Positions 33,691-43,443 are shown, counted from the stretch's first letter. The stretch: 64,000 bases of DNA from Bradyrhizobium sp. CCBAU 53338 (GCF_015291665.1 NZ_CP030048.1:6014001-6078000), one strand, 5' to 3'. The notes: generated by a model not told the origin, from the letters alone. Numbers and translations are program-made.

Positions 33691-36600
33691 ATGGCATTGT
33701 CGGAGATTGCATGCGGGGCGGGTGAGGTAACTGTCGGCCGCACCGCCGAAGCCAATAGCTTTGCCGATATCGGCGGCCTGCTCGCGTTTCATGCCCGAAC
33801 GACCCCGGCGGCGCCGGCCCTGCTCGCGCCCGGCCGCCCGCCTCTGTCTTACGGCGAGCTCGGCGCCAGGATCGAGCACCTGCTCCGCACGCTGCGCGGC
33901 CTCGGCATTTCACCTGCCGACCGTGTCGCCGTTGCACTGCCACGCGGCGCCGACAGCGCGCTGGCCTTGATCGCGGTCGCATCAAGCTGTGCATGCGTTC
34001 CCGTCAACCCTGATCTGACGGTGGACGAGCTGCAACGCTATTTCAGCGAGATGAAGCTGACGGCTCTCGTGACGCGGTCCGACATGAACTCGCCCAGCCG
34101 TGACGTCGCCAGATCACTCGATGTTGCGGTGATCGACTTCGTGCCGGGACCGGATACGGATCTCGGCGGCTGCGAGTTCATCGGCCCTCGGGTTGGTCCG
34201 GCCTGCGCAAGCGGCGCTGCGCGCGCCGAGGACGATGCGTTCATCCTGTTGACGTCGGGCACTGCGGCGCGCCCGAAAATGGTGCCCCTGACGCATCGCA
34301 ATGTGTGTCTCTCCGCCCAAAATGCCGGCCGGGTGCTGTCGCTGGCTCCGCAGGATCGGCTGCTGAATGCCCTGCCGCTGTTTCACGCCCACGGACTGAT
34401 CTCCGGCCTGCTGACAGCGCTGGCGGCCGGCTCCAGCGTGATCTGCACCAACGGTTTCGACGCGCCGTCCTTCTTCGGTTGGATGCGGGATCTGCAACCG
34501 ACCTGGTACACGGCGGTGCCGACCATTCACCGCGCGTTGCTGACCGCCGCGGAAGCAAACCCAGAGCGCGTCCGATCGTCGTCGCTGCGCGTGATCCGCT
34601 CGGCCTCGTCCTCGCTCGCGCCAGCGATTCTCAACGGATTGGAGACGACCTTCGGCGTCCCCGTGCTCGAGACCTATGGCATGACCGAAGCGGCCTCGCA
34701 GATCGCGGCAAATCCATTCGAGCTGCGCAAGATCGGGTCGGTCGGCCGTGCCGCGGGCCCTGAAATCGCGATCATGAACGAGACGGGCCGCGGGCTTGCC
34801 AGCGGTGAGCGCGGCGAGATCATGCTGCGCGGGCCGAACATGAGCCGCGGCTATTATAATGACGAGGCGGCGACACAGGCCGCATTCCGCGATGGCTGGT
34901 TCAGGACCGGAGACCTCGGCTATCTCGATGCCGACGGTTATCTCTTCATCGTCGGGCGCATCAAGGATGTCATCAACCGCGGCGGCCAGAAGATCTCGCC
35001 GCTGGAGGTGGAAGAGGTTCTGCTGGCCCACCCGGCGGTGCTGGAAGCCGGCGTCTTCGCCGTTCCCCATGCCAAGCTCGGCGAGAACGTCGCCGCCGTC
35101 GTGGTGCTGCGTCCCGGTTCCGAGGCGACTTCCGACCAGTTGCGCCAGTTCGCGCGCAAACGTCTCGCCGCCTACAAGGTGCCGAGCCTGATCCGCAACG
35201 TGGCGGCGTTGCCGAAGGGCGCCAGCGGCAAGGTCAAGCGCAACGCCCTGGCCGAGATGATCTCATCGGCCCATGACGACGACGAGACGCAGCTGCCGCG
35301 CAACGCGCTGGAGACCCAGCTCGCGGAGATCTGGGCCAGTCTCCTGGAACTTCCGCATGTCGGAATTGATCAGGACGTCTTCGCGCTCGGCGCGGATTCG
35401 CTCGCGGTCACGCAGATGCGTTCGCGTCTGCGCGAGCGTTTCAACATCGACTTCTCCTTCGAGGACATCTTTGATTGCGCCACCGTCGGCGCGCTGGCCG
35501 CCCGGCTCGAGACCACAGCACATCGCGATCCAACGCTGCCGGCATGGCGCGCGGGGACTGCAGAAGGGGACGCGCCGCTGTCGTTCCAGCAGCAGCGAAT
35601 GTATGTGCTCTCGCGGCTCGACCCGACCCGCTACAACTATAATGTCGTCGAGGTCGCGCTGCTCAAGGGCGAGCTCGACATCGCCGCGCTTCAGGCGGGC
35701 TGCGCTGCGATCTGCGCGCGGCACGAGGCGCTGCGCTCGGTCTTCGTCGAGCGAGAGGGCGAGCCCATGCAACGCGTGCTTCAGGCGGCGCCGCGGTTCG
35801 AGCGGATCAAACTCAAGCCCTGCCCGCCGCAGCGGCGCGCTGCGGTCGTCAGGCGCGAGGCCGTGAAGCTCGCGCAACATGCGTTTGATCTTGCGTGCGA
35901 GCCGCCGCTGAAGGTCACGCTGCTTTCGTTCGACACATCCAGCCATGCGCTGGTCGTCAACGTCCATCATCTCGTTACCGATGGCTGGTCGCAGCGGCTG
36001 TTCTGGGAGGCGCTCGCCGCCGGGTATTCTGCCGCGCGTCAGGCAATCGCGGCGGTGCGGCCCTCACAAACCTTCCAATATCGCGACTTCGCGCGCTGGC
36101 AGCAGAGCTGGGCGCAGACACCGGCGGCGAAAGAGCAGCTCGATTACTGGAAGGCCCAGCTCGACGGCGTCACCACGCTGCCGCTGCGAACCGACCGCCC
36201 GCGGCCTGAGGTCTGGAGCGGCCAAGGCGCGCGTCATTATTTCGAGTTCAGCAAGCCGCTCTCGGCCGATATCCGCACTTTGAGCCAGGACCAGGGCGTC
36301 ACGCCCTTCATGACCCTGCTCGCAGTCTTCCAGTGCCTGCTGTTCCGCCATACCGGACATGAGGATGTCGCGACGGGTTCGCTGATCGCGAACCGCAACC
36401 AGATCGAAAGCGAGCGGCTGATCGGGCTGTTTGCCAACACGCTCATCCTGCGCAACGATTTCAGTGGCGACCCGACCTTCGGCGAGATGCTGCGGCGGGT
36501 GCGCCCGGTCACGCTCGATGCCTATCGCAACCAGGATCTTCCGATCGAGGAAGTCCTGCGCGCGTTGCAGATCGCGCGAAGGACGGACGGCAATCCGCTA

Positions 36601-39600
36601 TTCCGGATCATGTTCATTCTCCAGAACGCTTCGATCGAGGCGGTGCGCTTTCCCGGCCTGTCGACGCGCCGGCTGGAAGTCGACCCGAAGGTCGCGCGCT
36701 TCGACATCACGCTCGAGCTGGTCGAAGCCGATGGCCGCTTCACCGGTTTCTTCGAATACGCCACCGATCTGTTCGACGCAGTGACAATCGAGGGCATGGC
36801 GGATCAGTTCAAGACCCTGCTGAAAGCAGCCATCGCCAATCCGGAGCAGCAAATCTCGCGCCTGCCGCTGCTCACCGACGCCGAACGCAGGCGGCTGCCG
36901 GCGAAAGGCCGCCCCGCCAATTTCACGACGCGCGGCAATCTCTGCGAACGTTTCGAGCGGCAGGCAAAAAAGACGCCGAATGCCGTTGCCATATCCGACG
37001 GGTCGTTGTCCCTGAGCTATCGCGAGCTGGCCCGCCGCAGCCAGGCGATCGCGCGCTGGCTCGCGCGCGAAGGCGTCGGCGCGGAGAGCGTGGTCGCGCT
37101 GTTGGCGGACCGCGGGCCCGACCTGCTCGCGGCGATGATCGGCGTGCAGCGCGCCGGCGCGGCCTTCCTGAACCTCGATCCCGAGCAGCCGCCGGCACGG
37201 CTCGCAACCATCCTCGGATCGAGCTGCGCCAACGTGTTGCTGGCTGGGCACGCGCAGTCCACCATGGTCGACCAGCTGCTCGAGCCGCTGGTCGCGCGCA
37301 TCCATGTGGCCGAGATCGAGGACGCGATCGCGCTCGAATCGACCAGGCCGGCTCGCGCGGCGCGGCGTGCGGGGGCGAGCCTTGCCTACCTCGTCTATAC
37401 GTCCGGCTCTTCCGGTGCGCCGAAGGGCGTCATGATCGAGCAGCGCGGGCTGTCGAACCATCTGGCGTCGTTGATTTCCGAGCTTGGGCTCACGAGCAAA
37501 GACGTGGTCGCTCAGACCGCGCCGCAGAGCTTTGTGATCTCGGTCTGGCAGTTCCTAGCCGGTCCCATGACCGGCGCGCGGGTCCATGTCTGCAACAACG
37601 CGGTCGTGCGGGACCCGATGCTGCTGGCACGAGAGATCGAGCGGGAAGGCATCACGGTGCTCGAGATCGTGCCCTCGCTGCTCCGCGTCGTCCTCGAACG
37701 CCTCGACGAGGCGCCGATGCTGCGCGCCTTTGCCAAGCTGCGACTGCTGATCTCGACCGGCGAGCCGCTTGCGGTCGATCTCTGCCGCGCCTGGTTCGCC
37801 CGCTGCCCGAAGGTGCCCCTGATCAACGCCTATGGCGCCTCGGAATGTTCTGATGACGTCTCCCTGCACCGGCTGACCAAGGCGCCGGACACGACGATGA
37901 CCAATGTTCCGGTCGGCGCACCGCTGCCCAACACCCAGCTCTACGTACTCGATCCGAACCTGGAGCCGCAGCCGATCGGCGTGGTCGGCGAGCTCTGCAT
38001 CGGCGGCGCCGGCGTCGGCCGCGGCTATGTCAATGATCCCGCGCAGAGCCGGCAGCGCTTCATCCCCGATCCGTTTGCGCGCGAGAAAAGCAGCCGTCTG
38101 TACCGCACCGGCGATCTCGCCCGACGCCGTGTCGACGGGACGATCGAATGCCTCGGCCGCACCGACCTTCAGGTCAAGGTCCGCGGCTATCGTCTCGAAC
38201 TCAAGGAGATCGAGGCGGTGCTTGCCGACCACGCCGGCGTCCGCGCCGGCATCGTCGAGCCGCGACGCGACGCCAATGGTGATATCAGGCTGATCGCCCA
38301 TGTCGTTGCCAGATCAGGCAGCCAGACCAGCGCCAGCGAACTGCGCGAGTTCCTCAAGGGCCGGCTGCCTGTTCATGCGATCCCGTCGGCGTTTCTGTTC
38401 CTGGATCAGGTCCCGCTCAATGCCCATGGCAAGCTCGATCGCTCGGCCTTGCTGGCGGCGCCGCAACCGGAAACCGGCGGGACGGAGGCCATCGTGCCGG
38501 CCCGTCGCTTCACCGAAAAGGTCCTGTCCGACATCTGGATCGACCTGCTGAAGGTCGAGAGCCTGGGTGTCACCGACAATTTCTTCGACCTCGGCGGCCA
38601 TTCGCTGCTGGCGGGTCAGGCGATGGCGCGCATCGCGCGTGCGCTTGGGGTCTCGCTGCCGATCAAGACCATCTTCGAGGCGCCGACGATCGAAGAGCTC
38701 GCCCGGCGGGTCGACGAAGCCGTGGCAACGAAGCCGCAAAAGCCGGCGGCCAGTCCCCCTCGCCTGGCCCAAAGCGGTTCGCCCTCGCTGTCGATCGCGC
38801 AGGACCAGATGATGCGGATCGAGCGGAACCTGCCTGATCTGCCCCTGTTCAACCTGCCCTTCGCTTTCCACCTCGAGGGCCCGATCGATCCGCGCCGACT
38901 TGCGCAAGCCATCGACGACATCGTGCGCCGGCACGATTCGCTGCGGACGGCATTCGGCTGGAATGGCGACGAGCCGGTCAGCCGCTTCATCGCGCCTGCC
39001 ACGCTTGGTCCGGCCTTGACCGTCGAGAGCATCGGCGAGGGACGGCCCCACAACAGCAAGCGGCGAAGAGCGCTCGAGTTGAAGAAGATCGAACTCCTGA
39101 TCGCGCAGGAGGCCTATACTCCTGTTAACACCGCCCGGGCGCCGCTGCTGCGGGCACGGCTGCTGCGCCTTCACCCAGCGGATCACATCCTGCTGCTGAC
39201 GCTGCATCATGCCATCGCAGATGGCTGGTCGATCGGCGTGCTGTTCGAGGAACTGTCCAACCGCTACGCTACACTGGCGGGCCAGCCGTCGGTGCCTTTG
39301 CCGAAGATGCCGCTCGCGTACTCCGATGTCGCACGCTGGCAGCGCTGGTGGTGCGGGACCGAGGCCGCCCGCCGGCAGGCCGCCGACTGGACCGAAAATC
39401 TGCGCGGCGCAGCTCCCTTGTTCGACGGCGAAGCGCGACCGGGCGCGTCGACCGGTCATCATCCACTCAGCCTGGAGCACGATCTCGTCGCCCGGCTCAC
39501 CGCCTATGCGCGTCAGCACAACGCCACGCTGTTCATGTGCCTGCTTACCGGCTTGAAGGCCCTGCTGCTCGCCCAGACCGGACGCACGGACATCTCGATT

Positions 39601-40128
39601 GCCACCGCCATGGCCAACCGCGCCCAGCCGGACACCGAGCGAATCGTCGGGCCGTTCGAGAACACGGTGATCGTCCGCAGCCGAATCACGCCGGATCTGT
39701 CGTTCATGCAAGGATTGGCGCGGGTGCGCCAAAGCGTGCTGGACGCCCATGCGCGGCAGGAGCTGCCGTTCAACATCCTGGCCGACCATCTGGAGCAGGA
39801 AGGCATCGATGCCGCATCGCTGCTCCAGGTCTATTTCACGCTGCAAAATCCGCTGCGCCAACCGCTCGACCTGCCCGACGTCGCGGTGCGATCGATCGGG
39901 GACGTCGCGCGCGAGGGCCAGCCGGTGCTGCCGGTCGACCAGACCTGGCTGTCGCTGATGCTGAAGGAGCGCCCGACCGGGATCACAGGTTCGTGCAATT
40001 ACAAGGGCGATCTGCTCGAAGGCACCATGGTGGGCACGTGGATGGAAGACCTCGTCGCGCTGCTGGGCGCTGCCGTCACCCAGCCGAATACGCCGCTCGA
40101 TCGGTTGCTCGCCCGCAGGGCGGCATGA
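33691..40128 (+). CDS. non-ribosomal peptide synthetase, A-T-C-A-T-C, 2145 aa
   Basis: Six domains. A1 (about 20-530): LLTSGTAARPKMV, YGMTEAAS, GWFRTGDLGY; its PLFHAHGL and WYTAVPTIH signatures resemble the oxalate/acyl-CoA synthetase (AAE3) group. T1: GADS, Ser570. C1: HHLVTDG at 759-765. A2 (about 1100-1560): YLVYTSGSSGAPKG, NAYGASE, YRTGDLARR; the position normally Asp in FDISVWQF is Val1282 (FVISVWQF). T2: GGHSLL, Ser1638. C2: HHAIADG from 1839. There is no loading C domain, no epimerase and no thioesterase, so release may rest on C2 or a separate enzyme. ATG 33691 is the best start; a TTG at 33658 adds 11 residues. The product is unknown. PPTase and monooxygenase genes follow. Confidence 0.9.
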   Translation: MALSEIACGAGEVTVGRTAEANSFADIGGLLAFHARTTPAAPALLAPGRPPLSYGELGARIEHLLRTLRGLGISPADRVAVALPRGADSALALIAVASSCACVPVNPDLTVDELQRYFSEMKLTALVTRSDMNSPSRDVARSLDVAVIDFVPGPDTDLGGCEFIGPRVGPACASGAARAEDDAFILLTSGTAARPKMVPLTHRNVCLSAQNAGRVLSLAPQDRLLNALPLFHAHGLISGLLTALAAGSSVICTNGFDAPSFFGWMRDLQPTWYTAVPTIHRALLTAAEANPERVRSSSLRVIRSASSSLAPAILNGLETTFGVPVLETYGMTEAASQIAANPFELRKIGSVGRAAGPEIAIMNETGRGLASGERGEIMLRGPNMSRGYYNDEAATQAAFRDGWFRTGDLGYLDADGYLFIVGRIKDVINRGGQKISPLEVEEVLLAHPAVLEAGVFAVPHAKLGENVAAVVVLRPGSEATSDQLRQFARKRLAAYKVPSLIRNVAALPKGASGKVKRNALAEMISSAHDDDETQLPRNALETQLAEIWASLLELPHVGIDQDVFALGADSLAVTQMRSRLRERFNIDFSFEDIFDCATVGALAARLETTAHRDPTLPAWRAGTAEGDAPLSFQQQRMYVLSRLDPTRYNYNVVEVALLKGELDIAALQAGCAAICARHEALRSVFVEREGEPMQRVLQAAPRFERIKLKPCPPQRRAAVVRREAVKLAQHAFDLACEPPLKVTLLSFDTSSHALVVNVHHLVTDGWSQRLFWEALAAGYSAARQAIAAVRPSQTFQYRDFARWQQSWAQTPAAKEQLDYWKAQLDGVTTLPLRTDRPRPEVWSGQGARHYFEFSKPLSADIRTLSQDQGVTPFMTLLAVFQCLLFRHTGHEDVATGSLIANRNQIESERLIGLFANTLILRNDFSGDPTFGEMLRRVRPVTLDAYRNQDLPIEEVLRALQIARRTDGNPLFRIMFILQNASIEAVRFPGLSTRRLEVDPKVARFDITLELVEADGRFTGFFEYATDLFDAVTIEGMADQFKTLLKAAIANPEQQISRLPLLTDAERRRLPAKGRPANFTTRGNLCERFERQAKKTPNAVAISDGSLSLSYRELARRSQAIARWLAREGVGAESVVALLADRGPDLLAAMIGVQRAGAAFLNLDPEQPPARLATILGSSCANVLLAGHAQSTMVDQLLEPLVARIHVAEIEDAIALESTRPARAARRAGASLAYLVYTSGSSGAPKGVMIEQRGLSNHLASLISELGLTSKDVVAQTAPQSFVISVWQFLAGPMTGARVHVCNNAVVRDPMLLAREIEREGITVLEIVPSLLRVVLERLDEAPMLRAFAKLRLLISTGEPLAVDLCRAWFARCPKVPLINAYGASECSDDVSLHRLTKAPDTTMTNVPVGAPLPNTQLYVLDPNLEPQPIGVVGELCIGGAGVGRGYVNDPAQSRQRFIPDPFAREKSSRLYRTGDLARRRVDGTIECLGRTDLQVKVRGYRLELKEIEAVLADHAGVRAGIVEPRRDANGDIRLIAHVVARSGSQTSASELREFLKGRLPVHAIPSAFLFLDQVPLNAHGKLDRSALLAAPQPETGGTEAIVPARRFTEKVLSDIWIDLLKVESLGVTDNFFDLGGHSLLAGQAMARIARALGVSLPIKTIFEAPTIEELARRVDEAVATKPQKPAASPPRLAQSGSPSLSIAQDQMMRIERNLPDLPLFNLPFAFHLEGPIDPRRLAQAIDDIVRRHDSLRTAFGWNGDEPVSRFIAPATLGPALTVESIGEGRPHNSKRRRALELKKIELLIAQEAYTPVNTARAPLLRARLLRLHPADHILLLTLHHAIADGWSIGVLFEELSNRYATLAGQPSVPLPKMPLAYSDVARWQRWWCGTEAARRQAADWTENLRGAAPLFDGEARPGASTGHHPLSLEHDLVARLTAYARQHNATLFMCLLTGLKALLLAQTGRTDISIATAMANRAQPDTERIVGPFENTVIVRSRITPDLSFMQGLARVRQSVLDAHARQELPFNILADHLEQEGIDAASLLQVYFTLQNPLRQPLDLPDVAVRSIGDVAREGQPVLPVDQTWLSLMLKERPTGITGSCNYKGDLLEGTMVGTWMEDLVALLGAAVTQPNTPLDRLLARRAA

Positions 40129-40268
40129 CCCGCTGGACAGGGCCGGCGAACAAGGGTTCACCCGCTAAAGCTGTGAATGAACAAGTTGCATCTTGATTCT
40201 TTGGTGCGGGCGCGCAAGATTATTCCCGTGTTTTGATTTGAACTGTTATTTTCAACCGGGGGAGAGTT

Positions 40269-40436
40269 ATGGGCTTCATCAAATTTACCAAAGGCACCTC
40301 GCTGAGCGACAAGGACCGCAAGGCCCTGCAGAAGCTGCTTACCGATGAGAAGAAGAAACTTCAGTCCGCGCTAAAGGAAGTCGACGCCAGCCTTTCGGTG
40401 TTGGGCGGCTCGAAGAAAGCCAAGAAGAAAAAGTAA
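40269..40436 (+). CDS. small lysine-rich protein, 55 aa
   Basis: A short ORF behind GGGGGAGAG, 3 bases before ATG 40269. The translation is MGFIKFTKGTSLSDKDRKAL, then a charged helix (LLTDEKKKLQSALKEVD), and a C-terminal tail GGSKKAKKKK. It looks like a small basic coiled-coil or nucleic-acid-binding protein of the kind common in alphaproteobacteria. It lies in the gap between the NRPS and the PPTase gene and could be translated from the same transcript, or from its own promoter. Function unknown. Confidence 0.65.
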   Translation: MGFIKFTKGTSLSDKDRKALQKLLTDEKKKLQSALKEVDASLSVLGGSKKAKKKK

Positions 40437-40664
40437 GATTTGTCGGCCGGGACGCCGCACGAATCGTCGGATTTCATTTCCAGATTTGGGCCGCTCGCCT
40501 GTCGAGTTGGGGTCTCGTACAAGCTTGCACCTGTGAACTGGCCAGCAATCGCCAAGGATTCGCCTGGGTGGACCGCTAGGAGCAGTCCGCTCAGTCGATT
40601 CCTGCCTGGTTGATTCTTCAGTCAGGCCGGATTTGGCCTCCGCCTGACGCTATGGGCCCGTTTG

Positions 40665-41396
40665 ATGGCAGACGACGGCATTGAACTGTTTGTCGGACTG
40701 ATCGAGAGTATCGACACGCCAGGCGACGTCGATGCGTGCCGGCGGCTGCTCTCGCTCGACGAACGCATGCGCGCCGACCGCTTCATGTTCGAGCGCCATC
40801 AGCGACAATATATCTTCGCGCACGCGATGTTGCGCATGGCGCTCTCGCACGCGGCCCCGGAGGTTGCACCGACCGATTGGTCGTTTTCGACCGGCCGCTA
40901 CGGGCGGCCCTTTGTCGCGGCGCCCACGACGTCGACAGCGCTGCATTTCAGCCTGTCCCACGCCGACGGATGCGTCGCCTGTGTCGTGTCGAAGCACGAG
41001 ACCGTCGGCGTCGACGTCGAGACGGTGTCGCGGCGCGTGGCGCCGCTGTCGACTGCGCTTCGCTTCTTTGCGCCGGAAGAGGTCGAAACGCTCCGCACGC
41101 TACCGGAGCCAGCCGCGATCGAGCGCTTCTTCGACTACTGGACCCTGAAGGAAGCCTATCTGAAGGCCAGAGGCTTTGGGCTCAATCTGCCGCTCGATGC
41201 ATTTGCGATGCAGGTGTCGCGGGAGGCGATCGGGATCCGCTTCAAGCCCGACATCGCCGACGATCCTGCCGGCTGGCGCTTCTCGCTGTGCTCGCCCTCA
41301 CCATCGCATCGCCTCGCGATCGCCGACGGCTCGCGCGCGGCCGGCGGCCTGCGTATCACCCGCAACGCCTGGCCATTCCAGGAAGCGGCGGAGTGA
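40665..41396 (+). CDS. Sfp-type 4'-phosphopantetheinyl transferase, 243 aa
   Basis: Moves phosphopantetheine from CoA to carrier-protein serines, here most likely Ser570 and Ser1638 of the NRPS. Motifs: TVGVDVETVSR (metal-binding Asp and Glu) at about 110 and the WTLKEAYLKARG signature near 160. It belongs to the Sfp/Gsp class. ATG 40665 is chosen; a TTG lies 3 bases earlier. The stop overlaps the next gene by one base (TGATG), so the two are coupled. Confidence 0.9.
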   Translation: MADDGIELFVGLIESIDTPGDVDACRRLLSLDERMRADRFMFERHQRQYIFAHAMLRMALSHAAPEVAPTDWSFSTGRYGRPFVAAPTTSTALHFSLSHADGCVACVVSKHETVGVDVETVSRRVAPLSTALRFFAPEEVETLRTLPEPAAIERFFDYWTLKEAYLKARGFGLNLPLDAFAMQVSREAIGIRFKPDIADDPAGWRFSLCSPSPSHRLAIADGSRAAGGLRITRNAWPFQEAAE

Positions 41397-42373
41397 TGGC
41401 GGCGCGGCTGCGCGTCTTTCCCGCGATCTCGCGTAACCGGGATCCCAAGAAATATGTCGGCGAGCTGATGCGGGTGGCGGAGTTCGCCGATCGCAATGGC
41501 TTCGAAGGCATTCTGCTGTTCGAAGGCAACGACGTCTTCGTCGAGCCCTGGGCCATGGCCCAGCACATCATGGCGGCGACCGCGCGATCCTCGCCGCTGA
41601 TTGCCGTCAATCCTGTTTACATGCACCCGTTCACGGCGGCGAAATTCGTCTCGTCCCTTGCACAGCTCCACGGCCGCAAGGTCCATCTCAACATGATCAC
41701 GGGGACCGCGATCAGCGATCTGCAGGGGCTGGGCGACGAGCAGTCGCATGCCGATCGTTATGTCCGGCTCGGCGAGTTCGTCGCCATCGTGCGCCAACTG
41801 CTTTCGAGCCCGCGGCCGGTCACCTTCGAGGGCAGGTTCTATCGCGTGAGCAATCTGCAACTGCGGCCGCGGTTGCCGGCCGAGCTGATCCCGGAATTCC
41901 TGATCGCGGGGCAATCGGACGCGGCACAGCGCGTCGCCAAGGAGAGCGGCTGCATCAAGATGCAGATGCTACCGCCCGATCTCGATCGCGGCCTCAACGC
42001 TCCCGGAATGAATTTTGGCATCTTTGCGCGCGAGAGCGGCGACGAGGCGCGACGGGCCGCGAAGGCGCGCTTCCGCGACAATCCTGACGACCGCGAGCTG
42101 CTGGCGCTCACGGTGGAGAACTCGGATTCCGTCTGGAAGCGGCGGCTCTATGAGGGCCAGAGCGGCGACCTCGCCGACAATGGCTATTGGCTGCTGCCCT
42201 ACCTCACCTTCCAGGCAGACTGCCCTTATCTCGTCGGCAGCTATGCCGAGATCGGCGCGAAGCTGCGGGAATTTGCCGCGAAAGGTCTGACCACGATCAT
42301 GCTGGACATGGTCGCGGACGAAGCCGAGATGCAGCACGTCTGCAAGGCGCTCAAATCGAGCGGGATGTTTTGA
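41396..42373 (+). CDS. LLM-class flavin-dependent monooxygenase, 325 aa
   Basis: Luciferase-like TIM-barrel oxygenase: LRVFPAISRNRDPKKYVGEL, then AVNPVYMHPFTAAKFVSSL, KVHLNMITGT near residue 100, and HADRYVRLGEFVAIVRQLL. This is the alkanesulfonate monooxygenase-like branch, which uses reduced FMN and oxygen; a partner flavin reductase must be elsewhere. It starts on the PPTase stop codon, which ties it to the NRPS locus. It may oxidise the peptide or a precursor, for example on nitrogen or at a C-S or C-C bond, but that is inferred from position alone. Confidence 0.85.
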   Translation: MAARLRVFPAISRNRDPKKYVGELMRVAEFADRNGFEGILLFEGNDVFVEPWAMAQHIMAATARSSPLIAVNPVYMHPFTAAKFVSSLAQLHGRKVHLNMITGTAISDLQGLGDEQSHADRYVRLGEFVAIVRQLLSSPRPVTFEGRFYRVSNLQLRPRLPAELIPEFLIAGQSDAAQRVAKESGCIKMQMLPPDLDRGLNAPGMNFGIFARESGDEARRAAKARFRDNPDDRELLALTVENSDSVWKRRLYEGQSGDLADNGYWLLPYLTFQADCPYLVGSYAEIGAKLREFAAKGLTTIMLDMVADEAEMQHVCKALKSSGMF

Positions 42374-42384
42374 GGCGCCTCTTC

Positions 42385-42409
42385 TCTCTCCCGTTCTTAC
42401 GGGGAGAGG
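42385..42409. terminator. hairpin between convergent genes
   Basis: CTCTCCCG and CGGGGAGAG arms around TTCTTA, between the convergent monooxygenase and deacetylase-like genes. It resembles a short intergenic element seen in Bradyrhizobium and may end both transcripts. Confidence 0.5.
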
Positions 42410-42417
42410 TGGGGAGA

Positions 42418-43443
42418 TCACCTTGCCTCTTCGAACCCCGCCAGCACCGACGTCAGGTTCGCGCCGAGAATATCCGAGAGATAACCGCCCTCCTGCACGA
42501 ACACAGTCGGCAGGCCCATCCTGGCTATGGCCTGGCCGATGCGGCGGAAGCCGGGCGTGGTGACGGCAAGGCCCTTCAGCGGATCATGCTCGGAGGCATC
42601 GAGGCCGAGCGCGATCACGAGCGCGCCCGGTGCAAAGGATTCGATGGCCTTGCGCGCGATGTCCATCGCCTGGATGTAACCGTCATCGCCGGTGCCGATG
42701 GCGAGCGGAATGTTGAGATTGGTGCCGAGGCCAGGCCCCTCGCCGCGCTCATGCGCATACCCCCAAACAAAGGGATAGTAGGCGACCGGATCGGCGTGGA
42801 TCGAGATCGTGTAGACATCCGGGCGCGCGTAGAAGATGCCTTGCGTGCCGTTGCCGTGGTGGACGTCGACGTCGAGGATGACGACGCGCTCGTGCTTCTG
42901 CCGCAGATGCGCGGCCGCGATCGCGCTGTTGTTAAGGAAGCAGAAGCCGCCGGCCATGTCACGATAGGCGTGATGGCCGGGCGGACGGCAGAGCGCGTAG
43001 ACCGCATCCTCGCCGTCCATCACCATTTGCGCCGCGCTGACCGCAACGTCCGTCGCAGCACAAGCCGCAGCCCAGGTGCCCGGACCGATTGGAGCCGCGG
43101 TGTCGGCGGTGTGCCAGCCGAGCTTGCCGACAATGTGGGTCGGATAAGTCGCTGCATGACGCACCGGATGGATGTTGCCGATCATCTCCGGACCGGAATC
43201 GCCGAGCGCTGTCCAGGCATCCCAGGCTTCGCTCAGGAACGACAGATATTCCGGACTGTGAATGCGAGCGCGCGGACCCTGGCCGAATGTGGTCGGCTCG
43301 ACCAGTTGATGCCTGCCGTCCTTCAAGCCCTTGAGCAGGCGGTCTGCACGCTCGGGCTGCTCGGTGGTGCGCTTGACGACGCCGCGAACCAGGAAGAATT
43401 GCGGATCGTGGCTGCGGTGCAGTTCGGTATGGACGGCTCTCAC
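42418..43443 (-). CDS. histone deacetylase / acetylpolyamine amidohydrolase family protein, 341 aa
   Basis: Arginase-deacetylase fold: RPPGHHAYRDMAGGFCFLNN with the catalytic His pair, VVILDVDVHHGNGTQ with zinc-binding Asp and His, ALGLDASEHDPL with the third zinc Asp, and QEGGYLSD with the catalytic Tyr. All catalytic residues are present. In bacteria this class removes acetyl groups from polyamines or small molecules. Cytoplasmic. The gene lies 6.5 kb before amine-catabolism genes, which would fit acetylpolyamine use, but it is not in an operon with them. Confidence 0.85.
   Translation of the reverse strand: MRAVHTELHRSHDPQFFLVRGVVKRTTEQPERADRLLKGLKDGRHQLVEPTTFGQGPRARIHSPEYLSFLSEAWDAWTALGDSGPEMIGNIHPVRHAATYPTHIVGKLGWHTADTAAPIGPGTWAAACAATDVAVSAAQMVMDGEDAVYALCRPPGHHAYRDMAGGFCFLNNSAIAAAHLRQKHERVVILDVDVHHGNGTQGIFYARPDVYTISIHADPVAYYPFVWGYAHERGEGPGLGTNLNIPLAIGTGDDGYIQAMDIARKAIESFAPGALVIALGLDASEHDPLKGLAVTTPGFRRIGQAIARMGLPTVFVQEGGYLSDILGANLTSVLAGFEEAR

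Noticed and set aside
38314..40161. 615-codon open frame opposite the NRPS C-terminus
   Set aside because: No domain or ribosome binding site; the plus strand carries T and C domain motifs over the same stretch.
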